This document shows positions 1 to 8,882 of a DNA stretch of 64,000 nt, piece by piece. The notes beneath the pieces are model-generated. The model was not told the DNA's origin, searched no databases, and saw only the letters and a list, made by a program, of their open reading frames with translations. The stretch is taken from assembly GCF_006716695.1 (NCBI RefSeq), contig NZ_VFPN01000003.1, forward strand, positions 248,001 through 312,000, given 5' to 3'. The translations under genes and the position numbers were made by a program. This DNA comes from Klugiella xanthotipulae (lineage in GTDB: Bacteria; Actinomycetota; Actinomycetes; Actinomycetales; Microbacteriaceae). Within the stretch, counting starts at the first letter, position 1. Each line of letters begins with the position of its first letter.

Positions 1-151
1 TGTTCGGGGGGCATCGCTTCAGGATGCCGTGGAGGGTGCCCGGGAATGGGCTACTCAGGGGGAGTCGAGGGGTGTGCTGGTGACCGGTTCGGTGATACTC
101 CTCGGCGAGGTTATGGCCCTCGCCCGAACGCAAGGCTGGTCCCTGTCATGA
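1..151 (+). CDS. folC: folC, 3' end of folylpolyglutamate/dihydrofolate synthase (partial)
   Basis: A reading frame enters from the left edge and stops with TGA at 149-151. Its last residues, GVLVTGSVILLGEVMALAR followed by TQGWSLS, match the usual C-terminal end of FolC/MurC-type Mur ligases (a VTGS turn followed by a short helix), preceded by an amphipathic DAVEGAREWA helix. FolC adds glutamate to dihydropteroate or folate in the cytoplasm. The stop overlaps the ATG of the next gene (ATGA at 148-151), so the two are probably translationally coupled. The call rests on only 49 codons plus the common actinobacterial order folC-DUF4233-ndk. Confidence 0.75.
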   Translation, partial: VRGASLQDAVEGAREWATQGESRGVLVTGSVILLGEVMALARTQGWSLS

Positions 152-564
152 GTAGTGCAGCACAGGAGCCACCGATCAGCCAGCCCGAGGTGACCCCATT
201 GGGGCCGCCCCGCTCCGTGAAACGGAGCCTTGCGTCGATCGTCTTGGGCTTTGAACTTGTCATTGTCTTTTTGGCCGGTTTGCTGCTTTTCGGACTCAAT
301 GCGGTTGAGCCGCGCGAGCTTGGTCTGTGGGGCGGGGTCGGGATGTGCCTGGTCATGATTATTGCGATGGCCCTGTTGACATACCCGATCGGATTTTGGA
401 TCGGCTGGGCCGTGCAATGTGTCATCATTCTGACGGGAATCTTGGTGCCCGTCATGTTCATTGTGGGAGCGCTCTTCACCGCCCTGTGGGTGTACTGCAT
501 GATTACCGGTGACAAGATTGACGCCCGTAACCGCGCCGCATATCAGGCCTTGGCTGACCGATAG
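148..564 (+). CDS. DUF4233 family small membrane protein
   Basis: This 138-residue protein has a short polar N-terminus and about four hydrophobic segments (roughly residues 28-50, 60-77, 82-97 and 98-122), ending in a charged tail (DKIDARNRAAYQALADR). Position between folC and ndk and the overall pattern fit the DUF4233 family, which has no established function. I chose the ATG at 148 because it overlaps the folC stop as ATGA and because the residues encoded upstream of it in the same frame are antisense-like and lack membrane character; a longer frame from 46 is possible but less likely. Function is not known and I do not infer one. Confidence 0.8.
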   Translation: MSSAAQEPPISQPEVTPLGPPRSVKRSLASIVLGFELVIVFLAGLLLFGLNAVEPRELGLWGGVGMCLVMIIAMALLTYPIGFWIGWAVQCVIILTGILVPVMFIVGALFTALWVYCMITGDKIDARNRAAYQALADR

Positions 565-597
565 ACTCATGATCGCACTCAGAAGAAGGAGTTTTAC

Positions 598-1017
598 ATG
601 CTCGTAGAAGAAACGCTAGTTCTGGTTAAGCCTGACGGGGTTGCCCGTAACCTTACCGGGGAGATCCTGCGCCGGATTGAGGCTAAAGGATATTCTTTGG
701 TCGATATTCGCCTGGTTCAAGCTGATCGTGACCTCCTCACGCAGCACTATGCCGAGCACGAGGGAAAGCCATTCTTTGAGCCGCTCCTAGAGCTCATGGA
801 GAGCGGTCCTACGGTTGCGTTTCGCATCGCGGGTAATCGAGTTATTGAGGGGTTTCGGATGCTTGCCGGTACGACCGATCCGACGACCGCTGCCCCCGGC
901 ACGATCCGCGGCGATCTCGGACGCGACTGGGGGCTCAAAGTCCAGCAGAATTTGGTACACGGATCGGATTCCCCCGAGAGCGCCGCGCGCGAACTCGCTC
1001 TCTGGTTTACACGCTAG
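598..1017 (+). CDS. ndk: Nucleoside diphosphate kinase
   Basis: The protein has 139 residues, the usual length of Ndk. It begins with the family's ETLVLVKPDGVARN stretch and carries the phospho-accepting histidine in NLVHGSDSPESA at about residue 121. Ndk moves the gamma phosphate of ATP onto other (deoxy)nucleoside diphosphates through this phosphohistidine. The ATG at 598 follows a good ribosome site (AGAAGGAG, about 6 nt away). It lies 33 bp after the DUF4233 gene, probably in the same transcript, and is followed by a strong hairpin that also covers the end of the convergent VKOR gene. Confidence 0.97.
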   Translation: MLVEETLVLVKPDGVARNLTGEILRRIEAKGYSLVDIRLVQADRDLLTQHYAEHEGKPFFEPLLELMESGPTVAFRIAGNRVIEGFRMLAGTTDPTTAAPGTIRGDLGRDWGLKVQQNLVHGSDSPESAARELALWFTR

Positions 1018-1068
1018 GACGGGTTCCACTTCCGGTACTTCGGTTGGTGTAGCCGGTATGTTTTAGGG

Positions 1069-1103
1069 CGAGGTGGCCGGGTTAGAAAGACCTGGCCACC
1101 TCG
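1069..1103. terminator. Bidirectional hairpin between ndk and the VKOR gene
   Basis: CGAGGTGGCC (1069-1078) pairs perfectly with GGCCACCTCG (1094-1103), and an inner GGT/ACC (1080-1082 with 1090-1092) extends the stem beyond one mismatch. There is no long T run on either side. The hairpin covers the last codons and stop of the convergent VKOR gene, so the ndk transcript would end inside that gene on the other strand. The role is inferred from position and stability. Confidence 0.65.
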
Positions 1104-1693
1104 GCAAACCAGTCGAGATTAATCTGCGCGATAACGGCGATGATGAGATAGCAAGCAATGGTGACTACCCAAGCCCAGGAGTAGACGGTGTTGGCTTTAT
1201 TCTGCCAAGACGCTGGGAGTCCCAGGTGTCCCTCCTTAGCGGTAAAGAAGAGTGTGTACCAGAAGAGCGGGATGGTGACGGTCCAGACGACCATGCACCA
1301 GGGACACAGCGTGCCCAGGTTAAAAATGCTCTGCGTAGATAGCCACGCAACAAAGCCAATGCCAAAGGTGAGGCCTACCAGGTATGTGCGCCAGTACCAG
1401 TGGGCAAATTGAGCGCCTGAGAGAAGCGATATCCCCACGATGATTGGGGCCATGAAGAAAGCCACGCCAAGTATGGTGTTGGAGAAGCCGAACACCGACC
1501 CCTGCCACGACCCCATGTTGGGCCCGCAACTTACGAGAAGGCTTATGTTGCAGTTGGGAACGTGGGTGGGATCAATCAGTGTGTTGATTCGCTCGGTGAG
1601 TAGCTCAAACGAGGCAAACCATCCGACAATCCCCGCTAGAACGGTGAAAATCGCGAATCCGACAGGTCGGCGGCGGGGTGCGTTGTTGCCCAT
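1082..1693 (-). CDS. Vitamin K epoxide reductase (VKOR) family membrane protein
   Basis: A 203-residue membrane protein with about five hydrophobic helices. The VKOR redox signature is complete: a loop cysteine pair (C48 and C56, in NCNISLLVSC) and the active-site CPWC (C130 and C133). In actinobacteria such proteins re-oxidise a DsbA-like thioredoxin-fold partner with quinone as electron acceptor and so drive disulfide formation outside the membrane. No DsbA partner is encoded next to it here. I chose the ATG at 1693 (MGNNAPRRR) because the family core begins right after it and an AGGATC ribosome site lies 6 nt upstream; the 51 codons before it in frame look non-coding. It converges on ndk. 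Confidence 0.9.
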   Translation of the reverse strand: MGNNAPRRRPVGFAIFTVLAGIVGWFASFELLTERINTLIDPTHVPNCNISLLVSCGPNMGSWQGSVFGFSNTILGVAFFMAPIIVGISLLSGAQFAHWYWRTYLVGLTFGIGFVAWLSTQSIFNLGTLCPWCMVVWTVTIPLFWYTLFFTAKEGHLGLPASWQNKANTVYSWAWVVTIACYLIIAVIAQINLDWFAEVARSF

Positions 1694-1962
1694 AATTTTT
1701 GATCCTACTCTGGGAAAAAGCTCATTTGTAACTGTTACGTGACATAATGACTGTATACGTTCGTTGCTGAAATGCTGGCGAGCGTGGACTGAAAGCTTTG
1801 TGGCGGATACACCGCCCACCCAGTGACCACGAGGTCGTGAGCGCAACTTGGCAGATTCCGGTTGGGCTCAACACAAGAATTAGTGCATTGCGGAAGACGC
1901 AATACACGAGAAGAGTACCCAAGACGCCGACATGCTCGAGTTTTTGGTGAAGGAGTGCACCA
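1694..1962. other. Divergent intergenic region between the VKOR gene and rne
   Basis: This 269-bp stretch carries the promoters of two divergent genes and, for rne, a probable long 5' leader. I see an 11-bp palindrome, GTAACTGTTAC, at 1728-1738 and an AT-rich block around 1745-1760 (ATAATGACTGTATACG) that could hold -10 elements. No gene is convincing here. A clear -35/-10 pair could not be assigned. Confidence 0.4.
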
Positions 1963-4377
1963 GTGATGGTGGAAAACAATACACACGATGAATTTTCCGA
2001 GGCGACACCGACTATTAGCGTGGTAGCCGATGACTCCACGCGGGGTGAGTTAGCCGTGCCGGTAACGCCCGGCGAGGACCTTTCTCCCATGCTGGACCCA
2101 GTGGTCACTGGTTCCAGCGAGCAATCTCCTGATAATCAGGTAGTGATTCCTCCAGTTGCTTCTGACTCTGTGCCTGACGGTGAGCCGACCGCCCTGGAGA
2201 AGTTTCAGGCCACACGAGCATTGATGTTCCTCGCGCCGGACGTGCCTCCGATTGAGTTGAAGCGTGCTCGCCACCGCGAGTTTGATATTAATTCCGTTTT
2301 TGACGACGAGTCAGAAAGTTCTACCGTCCGTCGTCGAACTCGTCGCCGTTCCGACGAGGAGGCTCGCCCCGGTAACGATGACCCACAAAACACTGTGATT
2401 AGAGTGCGTAAGCCGCGCGAGAAAGCCCCGCTCATCACGGAACCTCAGAAGGTCAAGGGATCCACCCGGCTTGAGGCGAAGAAGCAGCGTCGTCGCGATG
2501 GCCGCGAAGCTGGGCGTCGTCGCACCGTTGTCACCGAGTCCGAGTTCCTCGCGCGCCGTGAGTCTGTGGACCGCGTGATGGTTGTCCGCTCTAAGAGTGA
2601 CCGTATCCAGATTGGTGTTCTTGAAGATGGCGTGTTGGCCGAGCACTATGTGGCTCGCTCGCATGAGGGGTCACTGATTGGAAACGTCTACCTGGGCCGT
2701 GTGCAAAACGTCTTACCCAGCATGGAGGCCGCCTTTGTTGATATCGGTCGCGGCCGAAACGCCGTCCTATATTCGGGTGAGGTAGATTGGGATGCCGTAG
2801 AGACGGGTAACCAGCCTCGCAAGATTGAGTTTGCTCTCAAAGCAGGTGACCAGGTTCTGGTACAGGTAACGAAGGACCCGGTGGGCCATAAGGGTGCTCG
2901 CCTGACGAGCCAGGTGTCGTTGCCCGGCCGCTTCCTCGTCTACGTGCCGAACGGCTCCATGAATGGCATCTCGCGCAAGCTTCCTGACACGGAGCGTGCG
3001 CGCCTCAAGAAGATCCTTAAAGAAGTCCTGCCCGATAGCGCTGGTGTGATCGTACGTACGGCAGCTGAGGGTGCAAGCGAGGAGCAGCTCACGCTCGATG
3101 TGACCCGCCTCACGAAGCAGTGGGAAGCAATCAGCGCGCAGGTTTCCAAGGGTCAGGCACCACAGTTGCTCCATAGCGAGCCCGATATGCTCATTAAAAT
3201 CGTCCGTGATGTCTTCAACGAGGACTTTCACAAGATGGTGATTGCGGGTGACGAGGCTCAGGGGACGATCGAGACGTATCTGCAGCAGGTTGCTCCCGAC
3301 CTGGTGGGTCGGGTCGAAAAGTACGATGGCAAACGCGATCTCTTTGACGAGTACCGCATCACAGAACAGATCTCGAAAGCGTTGGATCGTAAGGTGTGGC
3401 TACCCTCGGGTGGTTCCCTCGTGATTGACCGTACGGAGGCTATGACGGTCATTGACGTCAACACGGGAAAATTTGTGGGTTCGGGTGGAAACCTGGAAGA
3501 AACCGTCACGAAGAACAACCTTGAAGCTGCTGAAGAGATTGTCCGCCAGCTTCGACTTCGCGATATTGGCGGCATCATCGTTGTTGACTTTATTGATATG
3601 GTGCTTGAGTCCAACCGCGATCTTGTCTTGCGCCGGATGGTGGAGTGCCTGAGTCGGGATCGTACCAAGCATCAGGTTGCCGAGGTGACCTCGCTCGGCT
3701 TGGTGCAGATGACTCGGAAGAAGCTGGGCTTGGGCCTGCTCGAATCCTTCAGCGAGCCGTGCGAGGTGTGTGCCGGTCGCGGCATTGTCGTTCACCATGA
3801 GCCTGTTGCTAAGCACCGTAGTTCCACGGTCAACGAGCCCCGCCGCCGTAATAACAAGGGTGGCGCGCTGAACAATGCTCCTGCCAGCCTCCCAGCCGCT
3901 CCCGCGCAGGCGCACGCAATTACCGACGATGCTAAGAATGCTCTTGCCCAGATTGCTGCCAGCACCATCCACAAGGACGACGAGGGTGCCTCCGGAACGG
4001 GGAGTGCGTCCTCAGATGAGTCCGCAGAGCCTCGCCGTGGACGTAAGCGTGCGTCGCGGCGCTCATCTTCAGCGGGTGGTTCGTCTGTCGCCCAAGATAT
4101 GGGTTCTTCGCGCCCGAATCAGAGTGTGGCATCCGTATCGCAGCAGCCCGCCGCGAAGACAGCGGGTACTGAGGTGCCTATTCTGGGCATCCCCGTCATT
4201 GCCAAGTCGGATCGCCCGGCCCGGGTGAGCCTGAGTGATGCTGAGCAGCTTCTAGGATCCGTCCTTGACGCGCTACCAGAGCCGACGGCTCCGGGTCGGA
4301 GCCGGTCACGTAGTCGTCGGGTCACGACGACCGCCCTCAAGGGGGGGACGCTCCCGGGAGATGGGTCGTCAGCTTAG
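1963..4377 (+). CDS. rne: Ribonuclease E/G family protein
   Basis: An 804-residue RNase E/G. After a poorly conserved acidic and then basic N-terminal extension (about 200 residues), the catalytic part begins with an S1-like domain (from about residue 212, with GNVYLGRVQNVLPSMEAAFVDIG). The two catalytic acidic sites are MTVIDVNTGKF (about residue 492) and IIVVDFIDM (about residue 538), and the zinc-link cysteines are in CEVCAGRG (about residue 600). The tail is Arg/Ser/Ala-rich and likely disordered, the usual site for protein partners. The enzyme makes single-strand cuts in rRNA precursors and mRNA. The GTG at 1963 has an AAGGAG site 7 nt upstream; the adjacent ATG at 1966 is the alternative. 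The order rne-rplU-rpmA-obgE is standard for actinobacteria. Confidence 0.95.
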   Translation: MMVENNTHDEFSEATPTISVVADDSTRGELAVPVTPGEDLSPMLDPVVTGSSEQSPDNQVVIPPVASDSVPDGEPTALEKFQATRALMFLAPDVPPIELKRARHREFDINSVFDDESESSTVRRRTRRRSDEEARPGNDDPQNTVIRVRKPREKAPLITEPQKVKGSTRLEAKKQRRRDGREAGRRRTVVTESEFLARRESVDRVMVVRSKSDRIQIGVLEDGVLAEHYVARSHEGSLIGNVYLGRVQNVLPSMEAAFVDIGRGRNAVLYSGEVDWDAVETGNQPRKIEFALKAGDQVLVQVTKDPVGHKGARLTSQVSLPGRFLVYVPNGSMNGISRKLPDTERARLKKILKEVLPDSAGVIVRTAAEGASEEQLTLDVTRLTKQWEAISAQVSKGQAPQLLHSEPDMLIKIVRDVFNEDFHKMVIAGDEAQGTIETYLQQVAPDLVGRVEKYDGKRDLFDEYRITEQISKALDRKVWLPSGGSLVIDRTEAMTVIDVNTGKFVGSGGNLEETVTKNNLEAAEEIVRQLRLRDIGGIIVVDFIDMVLESNRDLVLRRMVECLSRDRTKHQVAEVTSLGLVQMTRKKLGLGLLESFSEPCEVCAGRGIVVHHEPVAKHRSSTVNEPRRRNNKGGALNNAPASLPAAPAQAHAITDDAKNALAQIAASTIHKDDEGASGTGSASSDESAEPRRGRKRASRRSSSAGGSSVAQDMGSSRPNQSVASVSQQPAAKTAGTEVPILGIPVIAKSDRPARVSLSDAEQLLGSVLDALPEPTAPGRSRSRSRRVTTTALKGGTLPGDGSSA

Positions 4378-4555
4378 GTTTTACCACGAACTCGGGGATT
4401 TCTCGGCGTTTCGTGGTTTGACCACCCTTATTCAGTGCGATAGAGTTGAGCGTTGGTGTCGTTCGTCTTGTCGAATGGCCCACGTTGGGTTTGACATCGA
4501 GCGGTTGTTGTCCGCGCGTTATGGTGGAAAACTCTCCCGAACAGTGTTTGAGTGA

Positions 4556-4592
4556 TTCCGCTCGAATTAGTTGCGGAACCTGACAGGGTTCC
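4556..4592 (+). promoter_or_regulatory. Two mutually exclusive hairpins in the rplU leader
   Basis: In the 236-bp gap before rplU, TTCCGC (4556-4561) can pair with GCGGAA (4573-4578), while GGAACC (4575-4580) can pair with GGTTCC (4587-4592). The two stems share bases 4575-4578 and cannot form together. The second ends about 20 nt before the GTG start. This is the layout of a switching leader, for example for control by L21. The pairing is visible; the function is inferred. Confidence 0.4.
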
Positions 4593-4613
4593 TGAAGAAA
4601 AAGGTACGTAGAA

Positions 4614-4922
4614 GTGGTTTACGCAGTAGTGCGCGCCGGTGGTCGGCAGGAAAAGGTTGAGGTTGGTACGATCCTCACTGTTGACCGCGTCAAGGGCGAT
4701 GATAAGGGCAAGGTTCAGCTTCCTGCCGTTCTTTTGGTTGATGGCGACACGATCACTTCGGAGGCCTCGGCTCTGGCGAAGGTTAATGTCGTAGCAGAGG
4801 TTCTTGAGGATCTGCGTGGACCGAAGATCGTCATTCAGAAGTTCAAGAATAAGACGGGATACAAGAAGCGCCAGGGCCACCGCCAGGAGCTCACCCGTAT
4901 CAAGGTCACGGGCATCAAGTAG
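4614..4922 (+). CDS. rplU: 50S ribosomal protein L21
   Basis: A 102-residue protein of standard length that starts [16 protein letters not shown] and ends in the lysine-rich [15 protein letters not shown] motif of L21, which binds 23S rRNA. The start is GTG at 4614; an ATG is not available nearby and the family alignment begins here. It is followed 39 bp later by rpmA, and the pair is probably co-transcribed, ending at the hairpin after rpmA. The leader contains two competing hairpins described separately. Confidence 0.96.
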   Translation: MVYAVVRAGGRQEKVEVGTILTVDRVKGDDKGKVQLPAVLLVDGDTITSEASALAKVNVVAEVLEDLRGPKIVIQKFKNKTGYKKRQGHRQELTRIKVTGIK

Positions 4923-4961
4923 TCTCTCGACTACTTGCCCATTATTTGAGGAGATAAGCCC

Positions 4962-5219
4962 ATGGCACATAAGAAGGGTGCGAGTTCCACTCGCAACGGT
5001 CGCGACTCGAACGCACAGCGTCTTGGAGTTAAGCGTTTTGGTGGTCAGGTTGTTGGCGCCGGTGAGATCATCGTTCGTCAGCGCGGAACCCACTTCCACC
5101 CCGGCGTTAACGTCGGACGTGGTGGGGATGACACTCTCTTCGCTCTTGCAGCAGGCTCGGTTGAGTTTGGTACCAAGGGTGGACGCAAGGTCGTCAATAT
5201 TGTGGCTGCCGCCGAGTAG
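4962..5219 (+). CDS. rpmA: 50S ribosomal protein L27
   Basis: An 85-residue L27 starting [20 protein letters not shown], the highly conserved N-terminus that reaches the peptidyl transferase centre. The ATG at 4962 follows a GAGGAG ribosome site. No Firmicutes-type cleavable N-terminal extension is present. It is the last gene before a compact UUCG-loop terminator and sits between rplU and obgE. Confidence 0.97.
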   Translation: MAHKKGASSTRNGRDSNAQRLGVKRFGGQVVGAGEIIVRQRGTHFHPGVNVGRGGDDTLFALAAGSVEFGTKGGRKVVNIVAAAE

Positions 5220-5239
5220 TCGGTAACAGCTTTCGGGTG

Positions 5240-5260
5240 GGCGAGCTTCGGCTCGCCTTT
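5240..5260 (+). terminator. Intrinsic terminator after rpmA
   Basis: GGCGAGC (5240-5246), a TTCG tetraloop, then GCTCGCC (5251-5257) and TTT. It lies 20 bp after the rpmA stop, so rplU-rpmA is probably at least partly separated from obgE. Confidence 0.75.
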
Positions 5261-5301
5261 CCCATTTGTAGGGTTTTAGGTAAGAGGGAGGCACGGGGAC
5301 T

Positions 5302-6816
5302 GTGGTTACGTTTGTCGATCGCGTTGTATTGCATGTGAGCGCGGGAGACGGCGGCAATGGTTGCGTCTCCGTGCGTCGAGAAAAATTTAAGCCGTTGGCC
5401 GGTCCGGACGGTGGTAACGGTGGGCATGGCGGAAATATTGTACTTGTCTCAGATCCCCAAACAACCACTTTATTGGCCTACCATCGCCATCCTCATTGGT
5501 CGTCTGAAAATGGTGGCTTTGGTATGGGTGATCATCGCAGTGGCGCCCAGGGAGCCGACCTAGAACTGAAAGTTCCGGTTGGGACAGTTGTCAAGGATGC
5601 TGACGGCAACGAGCTGATTGATTTCACCGAGCCGGGCGTGCGGTTTGTCGTTGCCGAGGGCGGTCTGGGAGGGCTAGGTAACGCCTCTCTCGCTACCACA
5701 AAGCGTAAAGCCCCCGGTTTTGCTCTGCTGGGCACACCTGGCGAACAGATTGACGTGCAGATTGAGCTTAAATCGGTTGCGGATATTGCTCTTGTGGGTT
5801 TCCCCTCGGCCGGTAAGTCGAGCCTCATTGCTGCGATCTCAGCGGCCCGCCCCAAGATTGCTGACTACCCCTTCACTACCCTGCAACCCAATCTTGGTGT
5901 AGTGCAAGCCGGTGAAACCCGTTTTACTGTTGCCGATGTGCCTGGGCTAATTGAGGGGGCCAGCGAGGGTAAAGGTCTTGGTCTTGACTTTCTGCGTCAT
6001 GTTGAGCGTTGTAGCGCTCTGTTACACGTCCTCGATTGTGCAACTCTTGAGCCGGGCCGTGATCCGATCAGCGATTTGGACATTATCCTCAATGAGCTCA
6101 GAGCCTACCCTGTCGCTGAGGGTGAGGTTCCCCTACATGAGCGTCCACAACTGATTGCGCTTAATAAGGTTGATGTTCCTGAAGCCCGAGAGCTGGCCGA
6201 GTTTGTGACTCCCGAGCTGGAAGCGCGTGGATATCGTGTTTTCACGATTTCTGCGGTTGCACACGACGGACTTCGCGCTCTGACCTTCGCCCTGGCCGAG
6301 ATTGTCGAGGAGCATCGTGCTCTCGCTGCGCTCATCCCCGAGGTTCCGCGCATCGTTATGCGGCCGAGTGCTGTGGACCAGGCACCCTTTACGATCCGTA
6401 AAGAGGGAGGGTCTTATGGAGACGTTTATCGTGTCTTGGGTAAGAAGCCAGAGCGTTGGGTTGCCCAGACGGACTTTGCCAACGATGAGGCCGTCGGTTA
6501 TCTCGCTGACCGACTCAACAAGATCGGCGTTGAGGACGGCCTATTCAAAGCCGGTGCGATTGCCGGTTCAACGGTTGTTATCGGCCCTGGTGACGGGGTG
6601 ATATTTGATTGGGAACCCACACTCACCTCAACGGCTGAGCTGATTACCTCTCCACGCGGTGCGGACGCGCGGCTGGATGACAACCAGCGCCCCACTCACA
6701 AAACCCGTCGTGAGATTTACCTTGATCGCATGGATGCGAAGGCTGAGGCGCGCGCGCTGTTGGAACGTGAGCGTGAGGCTGGCCTGTGGAAGGATCAGGA
6801 CGGTGACCTCCCGTAG
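5302..6816 (+). CDS. obgE: GTPase Obg/CgtA
   Basis: A 504-residue Obg protein with the three expected parts: the glycine-rich Obg fold (residues 1 to about 160, with [16 protein letters not shown]), the GTPase domain (P-loop [10 protein letters not shown] at about 167; DVPG at about 211; NKVD near 290) and an OCT domain (about 350-430) followed by a charged actinobacterial tail. Obg associates with the 50S subunit and links ribosome assembly to GTP and ppGpp status. The start is GTG at 5302, with a GAGGGAGG site about 12 nt upstream. The 3' end overlaps the proB start by 14 bp, suggesting coupling. Confidence 0.96.
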   Translation: MVTFVDRVVLHVSAGDGGNGCVSVRREKFKPLAGPDGGNGGHGGNIVLVSDPQTTTLLAYHRHPHWSSENGGFGMGDHRSGAQGADLELKVPVGTVVKDADGNELIDFTEPGVRFVVAEGGLGGLGNASLATTKRKAPGFALLGTPGEQIDVQIELKSVADIALVGFPSAGKSSLIAAISAARPKIADYPFTTLQPNLGVVQAGETRFTVADVPGLIEGASEGKGLGLDFLRHVERCSALLHVLDCATLEPGRDPISDLDIILNELRAYPVAEGEVPLHERPQLIALNKVDVPEARELAEFVTPELEARGYRVFTISAVAHDGLRALTFALAEIVEEHRALAALIPEVPRIVMRPSAVDQAPFTIRKEGGSYGDVYRVLGKKPERWVAQTDFANDEAVGYLADRLNKIGVEDGLFKAGAIAGSTVVIGPGDGVIFDWEPTLTSTAELITSPRGADARLDDNQRPTHKTRREIYLDRMDAKAEARALLEREREAGLWKDQDGDLP

Positions 6817-7588
6817 TCGCGCCGACATCCGGTCGGCTCGAAGGCTCGTTGTTAAAGTTGGTTCTTCTTCAATCAGTGGTGAGAACTCCGGTAATATTGC
6901 CCTCCTGGTTGACGCTTTGGCTGATGTTTACGCGCGGAATACCGAGGTGGTCTTGGTCTCCAGTGGTGCCATTGCTACGGGGATGCCCTTCCTGCGGCTT
7001 GATGAACGTCCAAACGACTTGGCCACCCAACAGGCGGCCGCGGCGGTGGGCCAGAATATCCTCGTTTTTCGATATCAGAATTCGTTCGACCGCTACAAAA
7101 TCGTAGCGGGTCAGGTTCTCCTCACCGCGGGTGATCTGGAGAATCCTAAGTCTCGGACGAACGCACAGCAGGCCATGGAGCGTTTACTGGGGCTGCGTAT
7201 CCTGCCCATCGTGAATGAGAACGATACCGTGGCGACTCATGAGATTCGTTTTGGTGACAATGATCGGCTTGCCTCGCTCGTTGCGGAACTTGTGGGTGCC
7301 GACTGCCTCATCTTGCTCTCGGACGTTGATGCCCTGTATACGGCACCTCCGGGAACTCCTGGTGCCACTCCGATCGCATCTGTTCCCTACGGAGACGAAC
7401 TCGACGGAGTCACCATTGGGAGTGTGGGTACCGGGATCGGTACCGGCGGTGCCCTAACAAAGGTGGCTGCTGCGCGACATGCGGCACAGGTTGGTACTGG
7501 TGTTCTCCTCACCTCAACATCCAATGTGGGCCGAGCGATTGACGGTGACCAGGTGGGTACCTGGTTTGAACCGCGTCCCCTAAACTGA
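6803..7588 (+). CDS. proB: Glutamate 5-kinase, short form without PUA domain
   Basis: The first enzyme of proline synthesis, making glutamyl 5-phosphate. The 261-residue product contains only the amino-acid-kinase fold: [11 protein letters not shown] near the N-terminus, [28 protein letters not shown] and [10 protein letters not shown], ending in the [19 protein letters not shown] region. Many ProB proteins are about 370 residues with a C-terminal PUA domain; here the frame stops directly after the kinase domain and proA follows, so the PUA domain is absent rather than displaced. I chose GTG at 6803, preceded by AAGGATCAGGA and overlapping the obgE end by 14 bp; frames extending further upstream lie within obgE. 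Confidence 0.92.
   Translation: MTSRSRADIRSARRLVVKVGSSSISGENSGNIALLVDALADVYARNTEVVLVSSGAIATGMPFLRLDERPNDLATQQAAAAVGQNILVFRYQNSFDRYKIVAGQVLLTAGDLENPKSRTNAQQAMERLLGLRILPIVNENDTVATHEIRFGDNDRLASLVAELVGADCLILLSDVDALYTAPPGTPGATPIASVPYGDELDGVTIGSVGTGIGTGGALTKVAAARHAAQVGTGVLLTSTSNVGRAIDGDQVGTWFEPRPLN
7581..7586 (+). promoter_or_regulatory. TANNNT -10 element for leaderless proA
   Basis: TAAACT ends 6 nt before the proA ATG (7593), placing the transcription start at or near the A of the start codon. It lies at the very end of proB. No good -35 is visible. An alternative reading is a weak GAGG ribosome site in the same spacer. Confidence 0.5.
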
Positions 7589-7592
7589 GGGA

Positions 7593-8864
7593 ATGCTAAG
7601 CACCTCTCTCGTTGCGCAGGCTTGCGCAGAAAAGTTTTTGGCTGCCAAAGTGTCCGGTCGGCGCTTGGCTATCGCGACCACCGAGCAGAAAGATGCTGCC
7701 CTCACCGCGATGGCAGAGCTGCTCCGGGCTCGCTCTGAAGATATTGTGCGGGCCAACGCGCGCGATTGCGATGTCGGTGCACAATCGGGGTTGTCGGCGG
7801 GTCTTCAGGACCGGCTGCGTCTTGATGCTGCGCGGGTGGAGTCACTCGCTGAGGCGGTGTTGGCGATTCGCGCTCTTCCTGACCCGGTGGGGCAGGTAGT
7901 GCGGGGGAGCACTTTACCTAATGGCATCCGGATTGTCCAAACCCGGGTCCCCTTCGGCGTTGTGGGAAGCATCTACGAGGCCAGGCCCAATGTCACAATT
8001 GATATCGCAGCCCTGGCTCTGAAGAGTGGTAACTCCGTTATTTTGAGGGGTGGTTCCGCAGCGGAACAGACCAACGCGGTCTTGGTAGCATTGGTTCGAG
8101 ACGCGCTGGTTGGCGTGGGCCTTCCCGCTGGTGCCGTGCAATCAGTTGATGAGTTCGGCCGTGCGGGAGCCCAGGAGCTGATGCGGGCCCGGGAGTACGT
8201 TGATGTTTTGGTGCCACGAGGGAGCGCAAGGTTGATCCGTGCTGTTGTTGCAGACTCAACGGTTCCGGTGCTTGAGACGGGTGCTGGAGTTGTTCATATC
8301 TATGTTGAGGCAACCGCAGACGTGCCGATGGCGGTCGAGATCGTGGTGAACGCGAAGGTGCAACGTCCCAGTGTATGTAATGCGGTCGAAACCGTTTTGG
8401 TGGATGCTGCTGTGGCCGCCACCTTCCTCCCGGTTCTCGGCGAGCGGTTGACTGCGCTTTCGGTCGATATCCGCGGGTGTGACATCACCCGTTCTTTCCT
8501 TCCCGGTGCGGGCATTGCTACAGATGATGACTGGGCAACGGAGTATGGAGACCTCATTGTTGCGGTTCGTGTTGTTGCGGGTCTGGACGCAGCGATGCAG
8601 CATATTGAGCGATACTCAACAGGCCACACTGAGTCGATTATCACTCGCGATATTGCGCGCTCGGAACGTTTTCTGGCTGAGGTTGACTCCGCGGTTGTCA
8701 TGGTCAACGCCTCGACACGCTTCACGGATGGCGGAGAGTTTGGGTTTGGCGCTGAGGTGGGTATTTCGACTCAGAAGTTGCACGCGAGGGGTCCCATGGG
8801 ACTTCCCGAACTAACTAGCACAAAGTGGATTGTGAGGGGGAACGGTCAGGTACGACCCGGCTAA
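7593..8864 (+). CDS. proA: Gamma-glutamyl phosphate reductase
   Basis: A 423-residue aldehyde-dehydrogenase-fold enzyme that reduces glutamyl 5-phosphate with NADPH, the second step of proline synthesis. Typical stretches are VPFGVVGSIYEARPNVT, the catalytic-cysteine region AKVQRPSVCNAVET and the C-terminal FGFGAEVGISTQKLHARGP. The gene starts 4 bp after proB at ATG 7593. A TAAACT hexamer 6 nt upstream suggests that it can also be transcribed from its own leaderless promoter. Confidence 0.96.
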   Translation: MLSTSLVAQACAEKFLAAKVSGRRLAIATTEQKDAALTAMAELLRARSEDIVRANARDCDVGAQSGLSAGLQDRLRLDAARVESLAEAVLAIRALPDPVGQVVRGSTLPNGIRIVQTRVPFGVVGSIYEARPNVTIDIAALALKSGNSVILRGGSAAEQTNAVLVALVRDALVGVGLPAGAVQSVDEFGRAGAQELMRAREYVDVLVPRGSARLIRAVVADSTVPVLETGAGVVHIYVEATADVPMAVEIVVNAKVQRPSVCNAVETVLVDAAVAATFLPVLGERLTALSVDIRGCDITRSFLPGAGIATDDDWATEYGDLIVAVRVVAGLDAAMQHIERYSTGHTESIITRDIARSERFLAEVDSAVVMVNASTRFTDGGEFGFGAEVGISTQKLHARGPMGLPELTSTKWIVRGNGQVRPG

Positions 8865-8882
8865 AACGCTAAGCTAGAGATT

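Noticed and set aside
4428-5468. Long minus-strand frame (346 codons) opposite rplU, rpmA and the obgE start
   Set aside because: It is fully antisense to two ribosomal protein genes and shows no family features; its length results from codon bias on the other strand.
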